Shown: piece by piece, positions 60,578 to 64,000 of the stretch | How the letters are laid out: each line of letters begins with the position of its first letter | Numbering within the stretch: the first letter of the stretch is position 1 | NCBI RefSeq assembly: GCF_038024065.1 | Contig: NZ_CP150667.1 | Location: forward strand, 1,743,501 to 1,807,500 | Reading direction: 5' to 3' | Origin: Polaribacter sejongensis | GTDB taxonomy: Bacteria; Bacteroidota; Bacteroidia; Flavobacteriales; Flavobacteriaceae | DNA: 64,000 nt | The notes under the pieces: generated by a model | Told to the model about the DNA's origin: nothing | The model's input: the letters and a program-made list of their open reading frames with translations, nothing else | Databases searched by the model: none | Position numbers and translations under genes: made by a program

Positions 60578-62677
60578 CTATTTTTTAGTTTTAGTTTTAA
60601 TTATTTTTAAATCGTTACAAGCTGATATATACTGCGCTGCGGACCAAGCTTGATAGGCCTTTCCCATTGGTTTCCCTGTAGTTCCATGTGCCCACTCTGT
60701 AAACTCCCACTCTTCATTAATTCCTTCTTTATTGATTAAAGCTAGTTTGTGTAATTCTTCTATTGCGATGTCTTTAAACCCTAACTTATTGACGAATTTC
60801 ACCCAGAATCCACCAACAAAAGGCCAAATACCTCCGTTATGATAATGGTTGGGTAAATTCAAAAGATTTACTGTGTAATAAGGTTTCCAATCTGGATCTC
60901 CAGGACTTACTACTGGGTATACATTTGCTACCGGAAAAGGATCATTAACTCCAACCCCCAACATAAACTTAAAAGTTTGATGCGCTTTTTCAGCATCTAT
61001 GGTTCCGTGTAAAAAGGCTAAAATATTTCCAAGGGTATCGCAACGCCAGCTAAAATCGAAAGGTGTTGTTTGTGCTATTAAATAAGAAGTATCTCCTAAA
61101 GTAAATTGTTTTTCTGCAAATGAAACAGATTGAAATAATTTTTGCTTTGTAGAAGGCCAAAAGTTTTGTACAATCTCTTTTTTAATTACCTGAGACCATC
61201 TAATATACTCTCCTGCATCTTCATGATTTCCTAACATTTCTAACATTCGTCCGAAACAAACATTAGATCTATACCATAGAATTTCATCGTATAAAATGTT
61301 ATAACTTCTACCAAATAAATCTGTCCAATCTCCTGCTTCCGGAATTTCTAAAAGTGCATCATTATTACTATCATGCGCCCCTAACCATCGCATAGTTTCT
61401 TTTATATCTCCAATATATTTTCTTAAAAACTTAATATCTTTCGTAACATTTACATATTCGTAAAAAGCAATTACTACCCAAATTCCACTATCAATAGAAC
61501 AAATTCCACCCACTCCAGAATAATCTGGCTCTTGGTCTTTTAACCGAACATTTGCAGGTATTTGTCCGTTTCTAGAAATATGCTCTATCAAAGTAACCAA
61601 TGTTTGTCTTTGGCAAGTATGAATTTCTTCATCATCAATTAAAGACAACGAACCAATTACTGTAATTGCACCATCTCTAGCCCAAACACTATGATAATTT
61701 TCATCTGTACCATTTGGAATATTATCCTTTATAGAACATGCTGAAAAGCCAAGTGGTGTAATATTTTTCTTTAAAGCTTCAATTGCTTTTACATATCCTT
61801 CTTTAATTAAAGCAACTTTTTCATCGGTATCTTCTTGCGCAATATTTTCTTTCTCCTTTTTGATAAAAAAATCATCAGAGTGATCAATATTTGTATCTTC
61901 AAGCGCCTCTTTTGGTAATATTTCATAGAAAATTAACCCTTCTATAATACCATCTCCTTTTTCTTTTTCTGTATGATAAACTTTTTTATGTTTTGTATAC
62001 AGATACAATTCATCATGTGCATTTGCAACCACTATTCCAGACACATCTTTTAAATCGAACATTGCGGAATCATTCCCACTATCTCCAGCAACTAAAACCT
62101 GATCAGATTTAAATTTTAATCTTCTTAACAGCCAACGCAAAGCATTTCCTTTGTTTGCCCATTTAGGCAAAACATCTAAAAACTTATTGCCAGAATACAC
62201 AATATTCACATCCATATCTGCATCTGCAAAATCTTGCTCTATACTTTCAATAAGATCGTTACTCGCATCATGAAAGAAATAACTTCTTTTATAAGAATGT
62301 TGAAATTTTGTTGGTTGATCACTAATAGGGTGTTTGATTTTTTGAATGATATTTTCTACAGATTCCAAATTCCAACCGTCATCTAAAACATCATTAAATT
62401 CTTTTTCGACAGCACCTTTTTTAAAATTATAAATATGTGTACCTACTCCAGAAATAATATAATCGGGCTCTGGAAGCACCTCTTTATCTATTAAATCTAA
62501 GACGTCATCTATTAATCTACCGGTATTATATGTTAAAAGCACATCGTTCTGATCATGATACTTTTCCCATATTTTTTTAAAGTTACTTTTATAGGTATGA
62601 AAGTCAATTAAAGTATTATCAATATCAAAGGACAATAATTTTATTTTATTTTCATTTTTTAAGCTTTTTACAGTCAT
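60578..62677 (-). CDS. HAD-IIB sucrose-phosphate-phosphatase-like domain fused to GH100-invertase-like domain
   Basis: This 699-residue two-domain protein begins with an HAD-IIB phosphatase (about 10-255): FDIDNTL (Asp18, Asp20), TYNTGR (about 49-54), Lys176 in ANKGNAL and GDSGND (199-204), as in sucrose-6-phosphate phosphatases. An acidic linker (about 258-290) leads to an (alpha/alpha)6 glycosidase domain (about 290-690). This has VWARDGA (331-337), CSIDSGIW (393-400), EAGDWTD (447-453), YHNGGIWP (612-619) and TGKPMGKAYQAWSAAQYI. The last three resemble GH100 neutral/alkaline invertases (YHNGGSWP and IGKQ...YQTW). It could make and hydrolyse sucrose. Amylo-1,6-glucosidase-like activity is the alternative. 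Confidence 0.85.
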   Translation of the reverse strand: MTVKSLKNENKIKLLSFDIDNTLIDFHTYKSNFKKIWEKYHDQNDVLLTYNTGRLIDDVLDLIDKEVLPEPDYIISGVGTHIYNFKKGAVEKEFNDVLDDGWNLESVENIIQKIKHPISDQPTKFQHSYKRSYFFHDASNDLIESIEQDFADADMDVNIVYSGNKFLDVLPKWANKGNALRWLLRRLKFKSDQVLVAGDSGNDSAMFDLKDVSGIVVANAHDELYLYTKHKKVYHTEKEKGDGIIEGLIFYEILPKEALEDTNIDHSDDFFIKKEKENIAQEDTDEKVALIKEGYVKAIEALKKNITPLGFSACSIKDNIPNGTDENYHSVWARDGAITVIGSLSLIDDEEIHTCQRQTLVTLIEHISRNGQIPANVRLKDQEPDYSGVGGICSIDSGIWVVIAFYEYVNVTKDIKFLRKYIGDIKETMRWLGAHDSNNDALLEIPEAGDWTDLFGRSYNILYDEILWYRSNVCFGRMLEMLGNHEDAGEYIRWSQVIKKEIVQNFWPSTKQKLFQSVSFAEKQFTLGDTSYLIAQTTPFDFSWRCDTLGNILAFLHGTIDAEKAHQTFKFMLGVGVNDPFPVANVYPVVSPGDPDWKPYYTVNLLNLPNHYHNGGIWPFVGGFWVKFVNKLGFKDIAIEELHKLALINKEGINEEWEFTEWAHGTTGKPMGKAYQAWSAAQYISACNDLKIIKTKTKK

Positions 62678-62942
62678 TTCATTGTGTTTTTATGAGAGAA
62701 TCATTAATAACACTGAATTTAATTAAAAATTTAAGGACAACCAAAACTTGAGCAATCTATCGTTATTTGTTCCGCCATTTTTATGATTGTGATAATTATG
62801 ACTATCAAAAAATACTAAATAGAGAATGATAAAAATTATTTTCTTATTTTACCTACCTATGTAAACAACACGCTTTAATTATAAATTTCAATTAATACTA
62901 ATTGGATAAAAAAGAAACAAGTTGCTCTTAGTGTTCTAAATT

Positions 62943-63527
62943 ATGAATGAAATCGAAGAATTTTACTTTAAAAATGATATTGAATGGCGCTTTTGGCTGT
63001 CCAAAAATCATAATTTATCAACAGGTATTTATCTTATTTTTTATAAAGTAGAAAATGAAGAGGAATCTATGCGTTGGGAAGAAGCTGTAAAAGTTGCTTT
63101 GTGTTATGGTTGGATAGACGCCACTGTAAAAAGTTTAGGAGAAGGTAAACGTAGGCAATATTTCTGTCCAAGAAAGGAAAAAAGTGTTTGGAGTGCTGTA
63201 AATAAAAATTATATACAAAATTTAATTGCTGATAATTTAATGCACCAAAGTGGATTAGATATTATAGAAATTGCAAAACTAAATGGTTCTTGGACAGCAT
63301 TAGATGAAGTAGAAAAAGGAATCATTCCTAATGACCTAAAACTTGCCTTTGATAAAAATGAAATAGCTTTTACCAATTTTACCAATTTTAGCAATTTTGC
63401 TCCTAGTTATAAAAAGCAGTACTTATATTGGATACATCAAGCAAAGAGAGAAGCCACTAGGCAAAAAAGAATTATGGAGATTATTCAATTATGTGAGGCA
63501 AATAAAAAATCTAGAGGAAATAGGTAG
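62943..63527 (+). CDS. YdeI/OmpD-associated family protein
   Basis: This 194-residue protein begins MNEIEEFYFKNDIEWRFWLS and contains MRWEEAVKVALCYGWIDATV and FCPRKEKSVWSAVNKNYIQN, the YdeI signature (W..A.CYGWID, PRK..S.WS). YdeI proteins are widespread; E. coli and B. subtilis members are linked to antimicrobial-peptide resistance and membrane processes, but the biochemistry is unclear. The last third is a short basic C-terminal helix. It lies after a 265-bp A/T-rich gap with no clear promoter and just before a tandem repeat array. Confidence 0.88.
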   Translation: MNEIEEFYFKNDIEWRFWLSKNHNLSTGIYLIFYKVENEEESMRWEEAVKVALCYGWIDATVKSLGEGKRRQYFCPRKEKSVWSAVNKNYIQNLIADNLMHQSGLDIIEIAKLNGSWTALDEVEKGIIPNDLKLAFDKNEIAFTNFTNFSNFAPSYKKQYLYWIHQAKREATRQKRIMEIIQLCEANKKSRGNR

Positions 63528-63539
63528 TTTTGGTCTTCA

Positions 63540-64000
63540 AAAAACTCAGACTGACATTTGTATGCTGAATTGTTTTTTACGATACTTTTATATTCTTCAT
63601 CTAAAAAAGCAATTAAACCTAAGAATATCAAACTGAGTTTATCGAAGTTTTATTTGAGCATAAGATTAAAATTCATATAGCAAACAAAAAAAAAAGAAGT
63701 GTTATGTGATTTCTCCTTAAGGTCGAAATGACAAAACTGTGTGAACCCAATACAGATTGTATTTTGAACTGTATTTTAACAATACCTTAATTCTTCATCT
63801 AAAAAAACAATTAAACCTAAGAATGTCTAACTGAGCTTGTCGAAGTTTTTTTTGAGTACAAAATTAAAATTCATATAAAAAAAAAGAAGCCTTATGCGAT
63901 TTCTTCTTTAGGTCGAAATGACAAAACTGAGTAAAAACAGTACAGATTGTATTTTGAACAGTTTTTAGGAATACATTAATTCTTCATCTAAAAAACTAAT
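63540..64000. repeat. tandem array of a ~190-bp repeat, running off the window
   Basis: Copies start with ATTCTTCATCTAAAAAA at 63592, 63790 and 63979 (periods 198 and 189 bp). A diverged copy end lies at about 63540-63591. Each copy has AACTGAGCTTGTCGAAG-like and GGTCGAAATGACAAAACTG segments, which I recognise as common dispersed motifs of flavobacterial intergenic DNA. No ORF longer than about 30 codons is convincing in the array. Confidence 0.85.

Noticed and set aside
63397..63636. 79-residue plus-strand ORF overlapping the YdeI gene end
   Set aside because: It overlaps a well-supported gene in another frame and continues into repeat DNA.
1..64000. tRNA, rRNA, riboswitch, transposase or integrase genes
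   Set aside because: I looked through the intergenic regions and saw no cloverleaf-like, rRNA-like or riboswitch-like sequence, and no recombinase-type proteins. Small non-coding RNAs cannot be excluded by eye.

Overview
The window looks like a chromosomal segment of a marine member of the Flavobacteriaceae (Bacteroidota), possibly Polaribacter- or Tenacibaculum-like. This is inferred from the strong A+T richness, the near absence of Shine-Dalgarno sites, recurrent TAnnTTTG promoter boxes of the Bacteroidota type, and many families typical of that phylum (DUF2851, DUF4159, DUF4834, DUF5683, DUF6122, WbqC, YfhO, the DUF5117-type metalloprotease and a fused E1 alpha/beta dehydrogenase). I found no rRNA, tRNA, CRISPR array, prophage, transposase or integrase. 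Most of the window is ordinary core genome; accessory signals sit at roughly 39-46 kb, 56-58 kb and at the right edge.

Layout. 1-5.7 kb (minus strand): a truncated acyl-CoA dehydrogenase, a helix-hairpin-helix protein, an AGCS amino-acid symporter, an RfbD-like reductase, a K+ channel and a PspC protein. 5.9-20.1 kb (plus): uvrA, a LOG-family protein, an M1-like protein lacking HExxH with a probable C-terminal barrel, an outer-membrane protein, a lipoprotein, the fused 2-oxoacid dehydrogenase E1 and a large secreted metalloprotease. 20.1-30.4 kb: DUF2851 (minus), a nitroreductase, pepD, then the chromosome-partition cluster parA-parB-DUF5683-dapB-lepB-wbqC, a Crp-like regulator and DUF6122. 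30.4-37.0 kb (minus): a tightly packed surface-glycan operon of flippase, two GT4 glycosyltransferases, YfhO and DUF4834. 37.1-43.1 kb (plus): an outer-membrane protein, a GNAT-like protein, rsmE, DUF4159, a bile-acid:Na+ symporter family protein and an acyltransferase. 43.2-48.8 kb (minus): a GH3/serine-hydrolase fusion bracketed by inverted repeats, a conserved hypothetical, an exonuclease and PPK2. 49.2-56.0 kb: a FAD oxidoreductase, a beta-hydroxyacid dehydrogenase, a RimB-like/RimK/AstE-like operon and an M28 peptidase. 56.2-58.3 kb: three unrecognised small secreted proteins separated by unusual spacers. 58.4-62.7 kb (minus): a three-gene sucrose operon. 62.9 kb to the end: a YdeI-family protein and a tandem array of a repeat of about 190 bp.

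How genes work together. The sucrose operon encodes a sucrose-phosphate-synthase-like GT4, a fusion of a HAD phosphatase with a GH100-invertase-like domain, and a PfkB sugar kinase. Together these could make sucrose, break it and recapture fructose. The rim operon joins a true RimK glutamate ligase to a retropepsin-like protein and an AstE-type deacylase with overlapping reading frames. The 31-37 kb operon probably builds and exports a surface polysaccharide. The GH3/beta-lactamase-fold fusion probably acts in periplasmic peptidoglycan turnover.

The items most worth checking are the phosphatase-invertase fusion, the attC-like spacers between the orphan secreted genes, the 22-bp inverted repeats around the GH3 gene, the RimK triad, the M1-like protein without zinc ligands, and two genes that look leaderless.
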